Part shown: positions 35,264-43,201 of the stretch, one piece after another
How positions within the stretch are numbered: the first letter of the stretch is position 1
Layout: every line of letters begins with the position of its first letter
Assembly (NCBI GenBank): GCA_018660835.1
Contig: JABJJN010000059.1
Location: 1-64,000, forward strand
Source of the DNA: Gemmatimonadota bacterium
GTDB lineage: Bacteria > Latescibacterota > UBA2968 > UBA8231
Direction: 5' to 3'
DNA length: 64,000 nt
Notes under the pieces: model-generated
Databases searched by the model: none
What the model saw: only the letters and a program-made list of their open reading frames with translations
Told to the model about the DNA's origin: nothing
Made by a program: the position numbers and the translations under genes

Positions 35264-36040
35264 TCACGTGGCGTTGACGATTTCGGCCAGGCATTCGTCA
35301 AGATGACGATTGAACGTCTCTGGATCATCAAGCATGACGAAGTGTCCAACGTCCTCGATCTCTCTGACGTCGAAAGTTGGTAAACGAGGAGCGAGCTGAT
35401 GAAGTTGACCAAGCCCATCGTCATCTCGCTTCTGCTGGATTGTTCGGACTGGCACTCGAAGGCGACGCACCGAATTCTCGAAACACGTTGAGCCCCACTC
35501 AGAGATGGCCAATCGAGCTCCCACGGCCACATCCATCGACTGGGCGGCCATCGCCTCTGCGAATACAGCTTGCTCGGGATGAGACTCGAGGTCAAACATG
35601 CCCTGCGAGATGTCCTTCATCCGGGCCTCGAAGTCGGAACGAAGCTCAGATGCATCGTAAGGGTCGCCATAGAAGTCGAAGAACGAATCTGCGCCCACAA
35701 CGCCTATGACTCTGTTGGGTCGCGATAGAGCCGCCTCGACGGCAACGGGTCCACCCATGGAATGGCCAACCAGGACGGCAGCCTTCACATCAAGTGCATC
35801 CAGGACACATGCAACGTCCTCGCCGAACGCCTCCATCGTCCAGGTGTCTCGATCACTGGCCGATTCTCCATGTCCCGCAAGGTCCAGCGCCACGGCAGTG
35901 TACGACGTGCCGAAGTGGAGCATCTGATGGCTCCAGTGTCGACGTTGACAACACCATCCGTGTATGAACACGATGCCGACGTCACCCGAACCACAGACTT
36001 CGAATGAGATACGAACACCGTCGCTTGAGGTCGTTTCCAT
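35264..36040 (-). CDS. Alpha/beta hydrolase
   Basis: 258 residues. Oxyanion/nucleophile elbow GHSMGGPVAVEAA and catalytic histidine in EDVGHFVMLDDPETF, with GWCCQRRHW after the first strand. AGGAG at 3 nt from the ATG (METTSSDG). General ester or haloalkane-type hydrolase; specificity not readable. Second alpha/beta hydrolase of the array, the other being at 37745. Confidence 0.9.
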   Translation of the reverse strand: METTSSDGVRISFEVCGSGDVGIVFIHGWCCQRRHWSHQMLHFGTSYTAVALDLAGHGESASDRDTWTMEAFGEDVACVLDALDVKAAVLVGHSMGGPVAVEAALSRPNRVIGVVGADSFFDFYGDPYDASELRSDFEARMKDISQGMFDLESHPEQAVFAEAMAAQSMDVAVGARLAISEWGSTCFENSVRRLRVPVRTIQQKRDDDGLGQLHQLAPRLPTFDVREIEDVGHFVMLDDPETFNRHLDECLAEIVNAT

Positions 36041-36052
36041 ACTCTCCTATTC

Positions 36053-36178
36053 ACATAGCGCGCGAATCACCTGTGGCCAGATTCTCCGATTGTCTTCTGA
36101 CGACCGATCCAACCAGTCGAATCGGCACTGAGACGGCGAACCACTGACAAAACCATCAGGTGCATTCGATGTTATGTG
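36053..36178 (-). repeat. attC site, 126 bp, left core degenerate
   Basis: Starts ACATAGCGCGCGAATCACCTG (AGC instead of AAC) and ends CAGGTGCATTCGATGTTATGT. CGAAT-CACCTG and CAGGTGCATTCG pair with one extrahelical G. The AGC change at the left core may weaken recombination of this cassette boundary. Confidence 0.9.
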
Positions 36179-36282
36179 CTTCTCAATTCTTCTCGGCTCG
36201 AGAAGTGTAAGAAATCGACCCGGTCGGACCTGTTATCAACCAGCCCGGTCGCTTCAGCAGCGGACGCGACCTGTTGTATGGC
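36179..36282. other. Conserved post-attC flank and hairpin
   Basis: The first ~45 bp after this attC resemble the ~45 bp after the attC at 30397 (both contain CTTTTC/CTTCTC, ATTCTTCT, GTGTAA, CGACCCGG/CAACCCGG). CTTCTCG-GCT-CGAGAAG (36189-36205) forms a 7-bp hairpin downstream of the hydrolase gene and could end its transcript. Confidence 0.5.
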
Positions 36283-37479
36283 TCATTGGCTCTCTGAAAG
36301 GGCGCTCAGAGACATGCGGTGAGCCCTGGCGATGAACTCTTGCAACGTTAGGTCGTGCTGAGATCGCAGGTATTCGTCCATGACAGCGCGATCCCCGCTC
36401 CCAGATACAAAGCCAACGAGGCTTGTCAGGAACCTTCCGATGATAGCACGGTTCACGTCCTCGGAAAGCGGCTCAAAGCCGTCAGAGATGTCTCCGGATC
36501 CGATGGCATCAATGTCGGCGACTGCCCGAACCGTGGTCCCCGCCGAGAAGTCGATGCTGCGCAAGTCCAGGGTCTTGATCTCTGGGCTCCTCGCTGTCCG
36601 GAAAGCCACCGCTCGGTCCGCAACATCGTAGACAATGCTCCACTGACGCGTCCTAGGAAACTGCATGTCAGCGAGAAGGTTGAACGCGTATTCTACCGAG
36701 TTCTGATGTGTGGTCGGATCGAAGTGGGCCAATCCATCTGCGCCGATCAGGAAGCGCTGATCGCTTCCGGAATCAAACCAGCGATACAGCGGACCGAGCA
36801 AACCCGCGGACGCAGCATATCTCTTCATCTCGACGGCATAGGGAATGTTGCACAGAACAGGCACGGGCAGAGATTGCTCGGAATGCACGACAACTCGACC
36901 GTCCAAGAATTCTATGGTGGCAGCTGCACCATTAGCGTCCGCCACGAAGAGATGATAGTTGGCCATCGACACCGGAGAGAACGTAGCCCTCGGATCGATA
37001 TTGATATCGTCTACGTGGCTGAGCACCTCGCTCACACTGGCGTAGCTATCGAGTTGATATTGGATCCACTGGTGGATGAACATGACGGGCTTGTTGGGAG
37101 ATCGTGGGAAGCGGCTCTCCCCAAGCGCCATCTCAGCGATGACCAGTCCTGCCTCATTGACACCACCGTCGGGAAACCCTTGCCCCAAGATGGTGAACGT
37201 TGCCGATCCGAAGCGTGACGTCCATGAGAGAGGCAAAGCCCTGGCGTTGGTCAGGCCCAAATCAGTTGCGCACCGACTGTGTCTCGTCTGGCCCCGCGGG
37301 TTAATCAGTAAGGAGCCTGGCGTATAGAAGTCTTGATCGAGGTTGTGTCCAACGATCACCGTCGGGCCGTCCTTTATCAGGAACGTGGAGCATGCGTTGG
37401 CTGAACGAGCAGCCAAGACACCAACCAGCAGCAGCACAATCCTGATACTATGCGACCTTGGCGCATGACCAATGACCGA
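36283..37479 (-). CDS. Exported linear-amide C-N hydrolase (choloylglycine hydrolase/penicillin V acylase family)
   Basis: 398 residues from the ATG at MSVIGHAPRS, with AAGGAGG 5 nt upstream. A signal peptide (RIVLLLVGVLAARSANA) ends just before Cys, giving the N-terminal nucleophile of the Ntn fold (CSTFLIKDGPTVIVGHNLDQDF). Later WTSRFGSATFTILGQGFPDGGVNEAGLV and the LIADMQFP-type segments fit the family. Cleaves amides such as bile-acid conjugates, penicillin V or N-acyl homoserine lactones; which is not known. Largest single-gene cassette in the array. Confidence 0.88.
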   Translation of the reverse strand, partial: SVIGHAPRSHSIRIVLLLVGVLAARSANACSTFLIKDGPTVIVGHNLDQDFYTPGSLLINPRGQTRHSRCATDLGLTNARALPLSWTSRFGSATFTILGQGFPDGGVNEAGLVIAEMALGESRFPRSPNKPVMFIHQWIQYQLDSYASVSEVLSHVDDINIDPRATFSPVSMANYHLFVADANGAAATIEFLDGRVVVHSEQSLPVPVLCNIPYAVEMKRYAASAGLLGPLYRWFDSGSDQRFLIGADGLAHFDPTTHQNSVEYAFNLLADMQFPRTRQWSIVYDVADRAVAFRTARSPEIKTLDLRSIDFSAGTTVRAVADIDAIGSGDISDGFEPLSEDVNRAIIGRFLTSLVGFVSGSGDRAVMDEYLRSQHDLTLQEFIARAHRMSLSALSESQ

Positions 37480-37609
37480 CATCGGAGCCTCCTTCCTGAC
37501 TCGAGGCAGTTGATGTAAGTCAGCATTGACGGAATGCATGGAGCATGTCAAGTCTGCGATCTCAGAAAGTCGCGCATGGACCGATTACGCAGAGGCGCTG
37601 ACTGCCCAC

Positions 37610-37729
37610 ACATAACGCAGGGATGACCTGCGATGAACCACCGTCAGCTACGGATCACTGACTGCAGCGTAGCGTCCCCGGTGAACCTGAGCAACACTGT
37701 TAACCGGTCTGGTCAATCCCATGTTATCA
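37610..37729 (-). repeat. attC site, 120 bp
   Basis: Starts ACATAACGCAGGGATGACCTG and ends GGTCAATCCCATGTTATCA. GGGAT-GACC against GGTCAATCCC with one extrahelical T. Belongs to the second alpha/beta hydrolase cassette. Confidence 0.92.
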
Positions 37730-37744
37730 ATGGGCTTCTCTCCT

Positions 37745-38542
37745 CTACTTCTTGAGGGCAGAGACGGAGGATAGGAAGTCTCGGACCTCAGAAACGAACC
37801 TGTCCGGATCGGTGTCATGGAGACCATGACCAAACCCCATCCACTCACTCACGCTTGAGAACTCGTACACCGAGAAGAGCTCCTTACGGTCGGCCTCACT
37901 CATCACGCCCTTCTCTCCCAACATGATCATCGACGGGCACTTCACCTGAGGAAGCCACTCCCGGAAGTCGTACCCGACAGCGCCCGCCACATACTCCTCC
38001 ATCGGAACAGCACTCATGCGATGGTGTTCCTCTGCCCGGGGATAGGCCTCGTGTGGCGAAAGTCCATCGGCCAGCTTCTTCGAGATCTTCTCTTCGATGG
38101 ACAGTCGATAGTAGTCACGGATGTTGACCCAGAATTCATCGGCGCAAACTCTCTCCTGATCGTATATCGGCGGATCCTCGAGCAGCATCGCCTTAACCGA
38201 GACACCGGACTTGGCGGCTGCGGGAATCGCTACCATTGCCCCCATCGAGTGACCGATGAGAGCAACTGGTCCCAGATCAAGCGCATCGATGAGTTTGGCG
38301 ATGTCTTCTCCCAGGTCGTCGGCCCAGTTGTAACCCTGATCCGGCTTGGAGGTGAGACCTCGTCCTCTCAGATCGACAGCGAAGACATGTGCAAACTCGG
38401 CCAGACGAGGACCAACGGCGTCCCAATTGTCTGCACTACCTGTCATGTGATGCAGGAGGATGAGAGGCAAGCCTGAGTCTCCCCACTCCTTCACATGAAG
38501 GGTCTGGCCGTTTGCCTCCACATATCGATGATGGGCATTCAT
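37745..38542 (-). CDS. Alpha/beta hydrolase
   Basis: 265 residues. HHRYVEANGQTLHVKEWGDSG start, nucleophile elbow VALIGHSMGAMVAIPAAAKSG, and catalytic His near MGFGHGLHDTDPDRF. Fits the haloperoxidase/epoxide-hydrolase-like group. ATGA overlap with a frame that reads through the upstream attC (38539-38883). Cassette gene. Confidence 0.9.
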   Translation of the reverse strand: MNAHHRYVEANGQTLHVKEWGDSGLPLILLHHMTGSADNWDAVGPRLAEFAHVFAVDLRGRGLTSKPDQGYNWADDLGEDIAKLIDALDLGPVALIGHSMGAMVAIPAAAKSGVSVKAMLLEDPPIYDQERVCADEFWVNIRDYYRLSIEEKISKKLADGLSPHEAYPRAEEHHRMSAVPMEEYVAGAVGYDFREWLPQVKCPSMIMLGEKGVMSEADRKELFSVYEFSSVSEWMGFGHGLHDTDPDRFVSEVRDFLSSVSALKK

Positions 38543-38636
38543 GGATGATCAGGTCCGGGCTCGGAGTCGCTAGGAATCGCCATAGCTGGTCTCGATGAAA
38601 AACGACCAAGGTTGAGGCTGGCACAGGCCTTGGTCT

Positions 38637-38759
38637 TGATAACACAGGGTTCAGCAGCGGACAGTGCCGCTGCCCGACACCTGGCACTGTAGCCGCGCAG
38701 GTGAGCCGCCGCCGGCTTCCACGCTACCGTCAGCCCGCCTGCTGCAACCCATGTTATCT
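38637..38759 (-). repeat. attC site, 123 bp
   Basis: Starts TGATAACACAGGGTTCAGCAG and ends CTGCTGCAACCCATGTTATCT. GGGTT-CAGCAG pairs with CTGCTGCAACCC leaving one G. Near-identical ends to the site at 40551. Belongs to the small membrane protein cassette. Confidence 0.92.
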
Positions 38760-39190
38760 CGAGTTCCAGACCACCTGCGGCGCAGATCCTCAGCTGCCCT
38801 ACCCGATGCAGTTGCAGTTTTGTCAGGCAGTTGGCTGTTGCTGTTCGCAGTTCATCAAGAGCTGTTCGTAGTTCATTAGTCATCGAGCGAGAATTCTACA
38901 CGGACTGATCGCAGTGACCCGTGTATGCGCCATTGGAATAGGACTGAAAGAGCGCGCGACCATCATAGTCCATCATCTGCTGACACCTGCTGTAGAGTGG
39001 TGTTCGATCATCCGGGAGGCTTCAGATGTTGATACCCAATCAGCGTCAATGGTCTGACTCCCCGCTTTCTAGTCGGATGGTGTTCATGACGGATACCGTG
39101 GATCCGATGGAGCAAGTGGGCAACGTTGATGGTGGGATCCGAGGAGAGTATGTCTCGTGCGAGTACGGCAGTCCTCTGCTTGCGACGGGG
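38760..39190. other. Cassette interior without confirmed gene
   Basis: About 430 bp between the attC and the small membrane gene. A minus-strand frame starting at 38883 (MTNELRTALDELRTATANCL, with an ELRTA-x-DELRTAT repeat) runs through the attC to 38539 and is discussed as a finding. A plus-strand frame at 39026 with GGGAGG before its ATG overlaps the membrane gene and is left uncalled. Confidence 0.4.
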
Positions 39191-39442
39191 CTACCTCAGC
39201 ATGACATAAGCAAGGTTCAGCCCCATCACGAGGGCGATCACTATGAAGGCTGCCCGAAAGAACCGATGCTGCGATCTGAATGCGACGAACTCTCTCTCAA
39301 TCTCTTCCTCTGTGAGCGCTAAGCCATCCGCTCTGCAGATCGAACCGCCCGCGGCCACGAAGTCCTTCAGCCGCCTCACACCGATCTGTTCTGCTACGCT
39401 CCAGCCGACACCAATCGCAAGAAGCCCAACAATGAGGGTCAT
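39191..39442 (-). CDS. Small two-helix membrane protein
   Basis: 83 residues from ATG 39442 (MTLIVGLLAIGVGW), which has GGAGGAG 9 nt upstream; an in-frame TTG at 39478 is less likely. Two hydrophobic helices (residues 2-17 and 64-82) enclose a charged loop (EEEIEREFVAFRSQHRFFR). No known family. Small membrane proteins are common integron cassette payload. Confidence 0.75.
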   Translation of the reverse strand: MTLIVGLLAIGVGWSVAEQIGVRRLKDFVAAGGSICRADGLALTEEEIEREFVAFRSQHRFFRAAFIVIALVMGLNLAYVMLR

Positions 39443-39526
39443 ATCCCTTACTCCTCCTACTACAACATCGCGATGCAATCGGCCAAGGGGCCCGCACTCT
39501 GTCGGATCAACGCTCGCAGCCAGTCA

Positions 39527-39650
39527 TGATAACGCAAAGATGAGCCGCGACCAGATACGCCGTCTTCACTGGTCAACCGACTCAACCCACCGAGCCACCT
39601 GTCCAGCCAGAATCACCAGTAAGTATCGTCGGCTCCATCTTATGTTATCA
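39527..39650 (-). repeat. attC site, 124 bp
   Basis: Starts TGATAACGCAAAGATGAGCCG and ends CGGCTCCATCTTATGTTATCA. AAGAT-GAGCCG pairs with CGGCTCCATCTT with one extrahelical G. Belongs to the HepT/MntA cassette. Confidence 0.92.
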
Positions 39651-39782
39651 ATTCGGCGTTGCTTGATCGGCGCGGCAAAACTGATCCACGGAATAAGTAT
39701 GCCTTGACACAACTTGGATCGCATCCGGATTGCTTTGAAGTGGTGTATCAAGGCCTCCGCCAGAGACCATCCGCGACTGACT

Positions 39783-40127
39783 CTATGCGAGGCGCCTCAA
39801 ATGATCGTCGCATTCCTGTCGGAGCACTTCGACATCTCGCTCGACAATCGCCCAGACGATACTATCATCGACTGTAGGATACTGGTGAGTCAGTTGGTTG
39901 CGGAAGTCGATAATTCGGCGAGCATGGCTGATGGCACTGAAGATCTCATCGGATGAGTGGCTCAGGGCAAGCAACGCCTCCCCGATGATCGTAAACTCTC
40001 GTTCAACCGCTGACCGAACGAGCCGTGTAGTCGAGTATTCCTCAAGCGTCCGCCCCTCGACGGCCGATGTGATCGCCTCGCACGCCTCGATCACGTCCGA
40101 GAGGTACGCCCTCGAATCACGCGGCAT
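39783..40127 (-). CDS. hepT: HEPN-domain toxin of the HepT/MntA type
   Basis: 114 residues, all-helical. The R-x4-H-x-Y motif (FRNQLTHQYPTVDD) of HepT RNases is present near the middle, with the typical RSAVEREFTIIGEALLAL helix before it. Antitoxin MntA AMPylates HepT in the best studied pair. The start overlaps the mntA stop by 11 nt (40117-40127). Confidence 0.93.
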   Translation of the reverse strand: MPRDSRAYLSDVIEACEAITSAVEGRTLEEYSTTRLVRSAVEREFTIIGEALLALSHSSDEIFSAISHARRIIDFRNQLTHQYPTVDDSIVWAIVERDVEVLRQECDDHLRRLA

Positions 40128-40428
40128 ACAACATCTGCTTAGTACGCTCGATGTCTTGGGCGATGTATCGGTTCCTCACCGCCCCTTCGACGACCAAGTC
40201 GACTTCGACTGTGAGAATCCTCCGCAACTCGTCTAGAAGCTCGAAGTATGCATCCACACGCGTGTAGGGTTCCATCGGCCCGAACTCGACTAGTAAGTCA
40301 ACATCGCTGTCACCGTCCGGAGAGAAATCATCACGTAGCGCGGAGCCGAATACATGAAGGCGCGCGACACCGTGGCGCTTGCATGCTGCCTCTATCGCCA
40401 CCATTTGATCTGCAATTATGGCCGTCAT
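40117..40428 (-). CDS. mntA: Minimal nucleotidyltransferase antitoxin MntA
   Basis: 103 residues. GS-x10-D-x-D active site: ARLHVFGSALRDDFSPDGDSDVDLLVEF, as in MNT-type antitoxins. The ATG at 40428 was used; a TTG directly before it is in frame. Here the antitoxin gene comes first, followed by hepT. A self-contained stability module in the array. Confidence 0.93.
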   Translation of the reverse strand: MTAIIADQMVAIEAACKRHGVARLHVFGSALRDDFSPDGDSDVDLLVEFGPMEPYTRVDAYFELLDELRRILTVEVDLVVEGAVRNRYIAQDIERTKQMLYAA

Positions 40429-40550
40429 CAAGTAATCTCAGTGTCCATCGTTCGAAATATCGCAATTTGGGCGGTCGTGTCCCTGTGTTCCCCAAATCTA
40501 CAATGTGAAGGGCACCTGCGCCTCAGCCTCCTCTGAGAGCAATTCTCAGT

Positions 40551-40673
40551 TGATAACACAGGGTTCAGCAGCGGACAGAACCACCGTTCAACGCCCGATT
40601 CCCAATACAATCATCTGACACGCCGATCGCTCTGGATCCACCATCAGCCCCTCTGCTGCAACCCATGTATATG
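40551..40673 (-). repeat. attC site, 123 bp, right core degenerate
   Basis: Starts TGATAACACAGGGTTCAGCAG and ends CTGCTGCAACCCATGTATATG (GTATA in place of GTTAT). The inner arms still pair with one extrahelical G. Belongs to the sulfotransferase cassette. Confidence 0.88.
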
Positions 40674-40745
40674 GCGAGCACCATTGTCCTTTTAGGACTC
40701 TCTGTGCCGTGAGCCGCGACACCAAACCAATCAATGGAACCTGTA

Positions 40746-41567
40746 TCAGAAGTCGAAGAGCCAGCTGTCACGATCGTAGCCGTACCGTTCAAAATCCTCT
40801 CGATACATCTCGTAGACTCGTCCGGCCAGCTCGGCGTCGTACACCGCTGCATGATAGATCTTCACGGTGGGGTTGAACCGCTCGTCGAGCGAACTAGCGG
40901 CGGGCGGTGCACCCAAGCGTCGGAGTATCTCGGCAAAGTCGCTGCCGAAGTTCTCGACGCATCCTGTGCAGTCGTAGTCGATCTGATCAGGATAGAGAGC
41001 CCGCGACTGCAGATTCCAGTGACCGTCCCACTGCTCGCGAGCCTGTCCTTCCAGGTAGGTCACGAAGTCTCGGAATGACACCATGCCGGCGGGGCGCCCA
41101 TCACGCACCGGGTAGTCGAAGTGTTCGCGGATCTCCTGCTGGAAGGGCATGTACTGCTCGTCCTTCCAGTTCAGGATCTTCGACTTGTAGGCCGAGAACA
41201 GACGGTAATACGGATTGCGGACGAAGCAGAATCGCAACCACTGAGGCGACATCAAAGCCTCGACTGCCTCATCCTCCGTGAAGTCGATGAGACTGGGAAC
41301 GAAATCTTGTCCCTCTTCCGTCCTGTCATGGACCTGACCCGGGTTCGCTGGGAGTTCATATCCCTCGAGGCGGTGCAAGTCAGCCTTGATCTTGGTGCTG
41401 ACGACCTTTCCGAGGGACAGATAGACGTATCTGTGTCGGTGCGAGGCATAGCAGCCGTAGCCGAGGCAGGTCGAGCGCCCCCGATTGGCCCGCACGAACT
41501 CACGCACGGCAAGCGACTCAGGCTGTGGTCCACCCATGACGTCAGCCGCCACGACGAACGATGCCAA
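40746..41567 (-). CDS. Sulfotransferase family protein
   Basis: 273 residues. The PAPS-binding segments are visible: YVYLSLGKVVSTKIKADLHR (5' phosphosulfate loop, with serine and threonine) and RFCFVRNPYYRLFSAYKSKI (3' phosphate-binding arginine and serine). This pattern matches the Sulfotransfer_2/carbohydrate sulfotransferase group. No signal peptide. The acceptor is unknown; decoration of surface polysaccharide would fit a mobile cassette gene. Confidence 0.85.
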   Translation of the reverse strand: MASFVVAADVMGGPQPESLAVREFVRANRGRSTCLGYGCYASHRHRYVYLSLGKVVSTKIKADLHRLEGYELPANPGQVHDRTEEGQDFVPSLIDFTEDEAVEALMSPQWLRFCFVRNPYYRLFSAYKSKILNWKDEQYMPFQQEIREHFDYPVRDGRPAGMVSFRDFVTYLEGQAREQWDGHWNLQSRALYPDQIDYDCTGCVENFGSDFAEILRRLGAPPAASSLDERFNPTVKIYHAAVYDAELAGRVYEMYREDFERYGYDRDSWLFDF

Positions 41568-41636
41568 TCCACACAGCGAGAACCCCTACGTTTAGATCCA
41601 TAGTCACATTCTTTACTACTACTCAGTCTCATTGAG

Positions 41637-41759
41637 CCATAACGCAAAGATGAGCAGCTGGCGCTGCCAGCAGCGATACGATACTAGGAAACCGAATGTG
41701 CGTTGGTGTCCCCGCGCAATTCTGAGCCACTGCCCAGCCTGCTCCATCTCTTGTTATAC
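41637..41759 (-). repeat. attC site, 123 bp
   Basis: Starts CCATAACGCAAAGATGAGCAG and ends CTGCTCCATCTCTTGTTATAC. AGAT-GAGCAG pairs with CTGCTCCATCT leaving one G. First attC counted from the integrase. Belongs to the BrnTA cassette. Confidence 0.92.
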
Positions 41760-41762
41760 GCA

Positions 41763-41790
41763 TTGACATTGTATATACGTTAACTATTCT
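41763..41790 (+). promoter_or_regulatory. brnTA promoter
   Basis: TTGACA (41763-41768), a 16-bp spacer and TATTCT (41785-41790). The perfect palindrome GTATATAC sits in the spacer and could be the BrnA operator. The predicted start of transcription (about 41797) coincides with the brnT ATG, so the mRNA would be leaderless. The promoter begins 4 nt after the attC end. Confidence 0.65.
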
Positions 41791-41796
41791 TGGTGC

Positions 41797-42096
41797 ATGG
41801 ACATCGAATACGCCTCCCAAGGCATTCTCTTTGAGTGGGACAGCGATAAGGCCGCTGAAAATCTGGCCAAACACGGTGTCACCTTTGAGGCCGCCTGTGA
41901 AGTGTTCTTCGATCCTTTCCTGCACGTCGCCGACGAACAGGTTATTGATCACGAAGTGCGTGATACGATCATCGGTATGACCACTCGATGGAAGGTGCTG
42001 TTCGTCATCTACACGGTCCGTGTGGGAGACCGCTTTCGTCTCATTTCAGCACGGGAAGCCACCCCGATGGAAAGGCAGCAGTATGAAGGCCAATGA
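41797..42096 (+). CDS. brnT: BrnT-type toxin
   Basis: 99 residues. The family pattern FEWDSDKAAENLAKHGVTFEAACEVFFDPF followed by a C-terminal VGDRFRLISAREATPMERQQYE segment is clear; BrnT is a RelE-like ribonuclease. Opposite in direction to most cassettes, yet between attC sites, so it must use its own promoter. The stop overlaps the brnA start by 14 nt. Confidence 0.94.
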   Translation: MDIEYASQGILFEWDSDKAAENLAKHGVTFEAACEVFFDPFLHVADEQVIDHEVRDTIIGMTTRWKVLFVIYTVRVGDRFRLISAREATPMERQQYEGQ

Positions 42097-42361
42097 ACTC
42101 AAGAAGCGGCTGCGCAAAGACCGGCCCATGGTCTCGATCAGTATGCGGATACCGGAGGATGTCATTGACGATCTCAAGCGTGTGGCTCCCCAACTCGGTT
42201 TCTCCGGATATCAACCCCTGATTCGCGCCTACATCGGCCAGGGACTGAGAGAGGATCTCGCGCGTCTCGAATCACCCGCACTCCAGAGCTTCGTCGAAAA
42301 CCTGCGCCAGCGGGGTGTCGACGAGGACGTGATTAGCCAGGCCCTCACCGATTCCAACTAG
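42083..42361 (+). CDS. brnA: BrnA-type antitoxin
   Basis: 92 residues from the ATG at MKANELKKRLRKDRPM; the frame is open 63 nt upstream, but those codons are inside brnT. Ribbon-helix-helix-like core (VSISMRIPEDVIDDLKRVAPQLGFSGYQPLIRAYIGQGL) binds DNA and BrnT. Toxin-antitoxin order as in other brnTA operons. Confidence 0.93.
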   Translation: MKANELKKRLRKDRPMVSISMRIPEDVIDDLKRVAPQLGFSGYQPLIRAYIGQGLREDLARLESPALQSFVENLRQRGVDEDVISQALTDSN

Positions 42362-42427
42362 CTGTCTGATTCCACTCCACGGTTGAGATATACGGCGACC
42401 TGTCAACTTTCGTCGCGGTCTCCGTCC

Positions 42428-42883
42428 CTACTGCGAGCTTGCTTGCGGCATTGGCGACCTATGGTATTGCAGCATTCGCCATTTGCCTTCCTCGAAATAG
42501 TAGGTTGCTGTGTACCTAAGGAGCCGTGTGGTGGACGTTTTGCCATGGTGCTTTTCTGTTCGTACCAGTTTGCCAGCTACGAGACCGACGTTTCCCACAA
42601 CTTTGTACTGGGCATCATCTATGACGATGTCGAACTCTTCAAACCTGCCAAAAAACTCGGACACCATCGCCCGATAGGTCTCGCAATCCACCGATCGAAT
42701 TGAACTTGAGTGCCCAAAACCCCGCGCACCACATTCAATCTCAAGAATCTCTTCGACATTGCCGTTGCTATAGCCGTCGAGTCGTCGCTGTTCCGCAGCA
42801 CGAAGACCGCTCTCATTGCGCTCTCCCAGCACAGGCGAAACTTGAAGCAGCAGAACTGCAATCCACCACACGTATCTGATCAC
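42428..42883 (-). CDS. Exported SnoaL/NTF2-like protein
   Basis: 151 residues. GTG start at 42883 with GAGGAGG 10 nt upstream. A signal peptide (WWIAVLLLQVSPVLG) precedes a NTF2-like cone fold (GYSNGNVEEILEIE...FGRFEEFDIVIDDAQYKVVGNVGLVAGKLVRT...TATYYFEEGKWRMLQYHRS). First gene after the integrase and so the most recently captured if insertion occurs at attI; no attC is visible between it and brnA, hence either its attC is lost or both share one cassette. Confidence 0.8.
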   Translation of the reverse strand: MIRYVWWIAVLLLQVSPVLGERNESGLRAAEQRRLDGYSNGNVEEILEIECGARGFGHSSSIRSVDCETYRAMVSEFFGRFEEFDIVIDDAQYKVVGNVGLVAGKLVRTEKHHGKTSTTRLLRYTATYYFEEGKWRMLQYHRSPMPQASSQ

Positions 42884-42908
42884 GAAGTATTCGCCTCCTC
42901 ATGTCCTT

Positions 42909-42915
42909 GTATAAC
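42909..42915 (-). other. Putative attI core site
   Basis: GTATAAC here (minus strand GTTATAC) lies just outside the first cassette gene and matches the ends of the attC sites (same GTTATAC as at 41753-41759). The attI accessory region would extend toward the integrase, 42916-43201. Placement is inference. Confidence 0.5.
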
Positions 42916-43201
42916 AATACAGTGAGCGGAACGTAGCATTTCCCGCCCCGCCATTATCCGTTCCTCCCCAAACCAACCGTCTCAGCCTGAACTCGGTCAA
43001 GTAGATCCTATGTGGATTCCAAATATCCACGTGAGAGCAGGGATATGCGGACGTCGTCAATCTTGCAGGATCGACTTCGCCGCGGCGGCATATCCTGGCC
43101 AGTGCCCGGATGTGCTGCCTTCCGGATATCCTCGGTTATGAAGTTGAGCAAGACGGCACGATCCTTGCCATCCCATCTGCAAAGACTCACGCGATGCGGG
43201 A
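42916..43201. other. Integrase leader region
   Basis: About 285 bp between the presumed attI core and the integrase start. Short frames exist on both strands but none shows a family motif. A cassette promoter (Pc) is expected here; I could not pick one with good spacing. Confidence 0.5.

Noticed and set aside
39026-39322. Plus-strand ORF with GGGAGG before its ATG
   Set aside because: It overlaps the better supported minus-strand membrane protein by 132 nt, has no family features and opposes the cassette direction.
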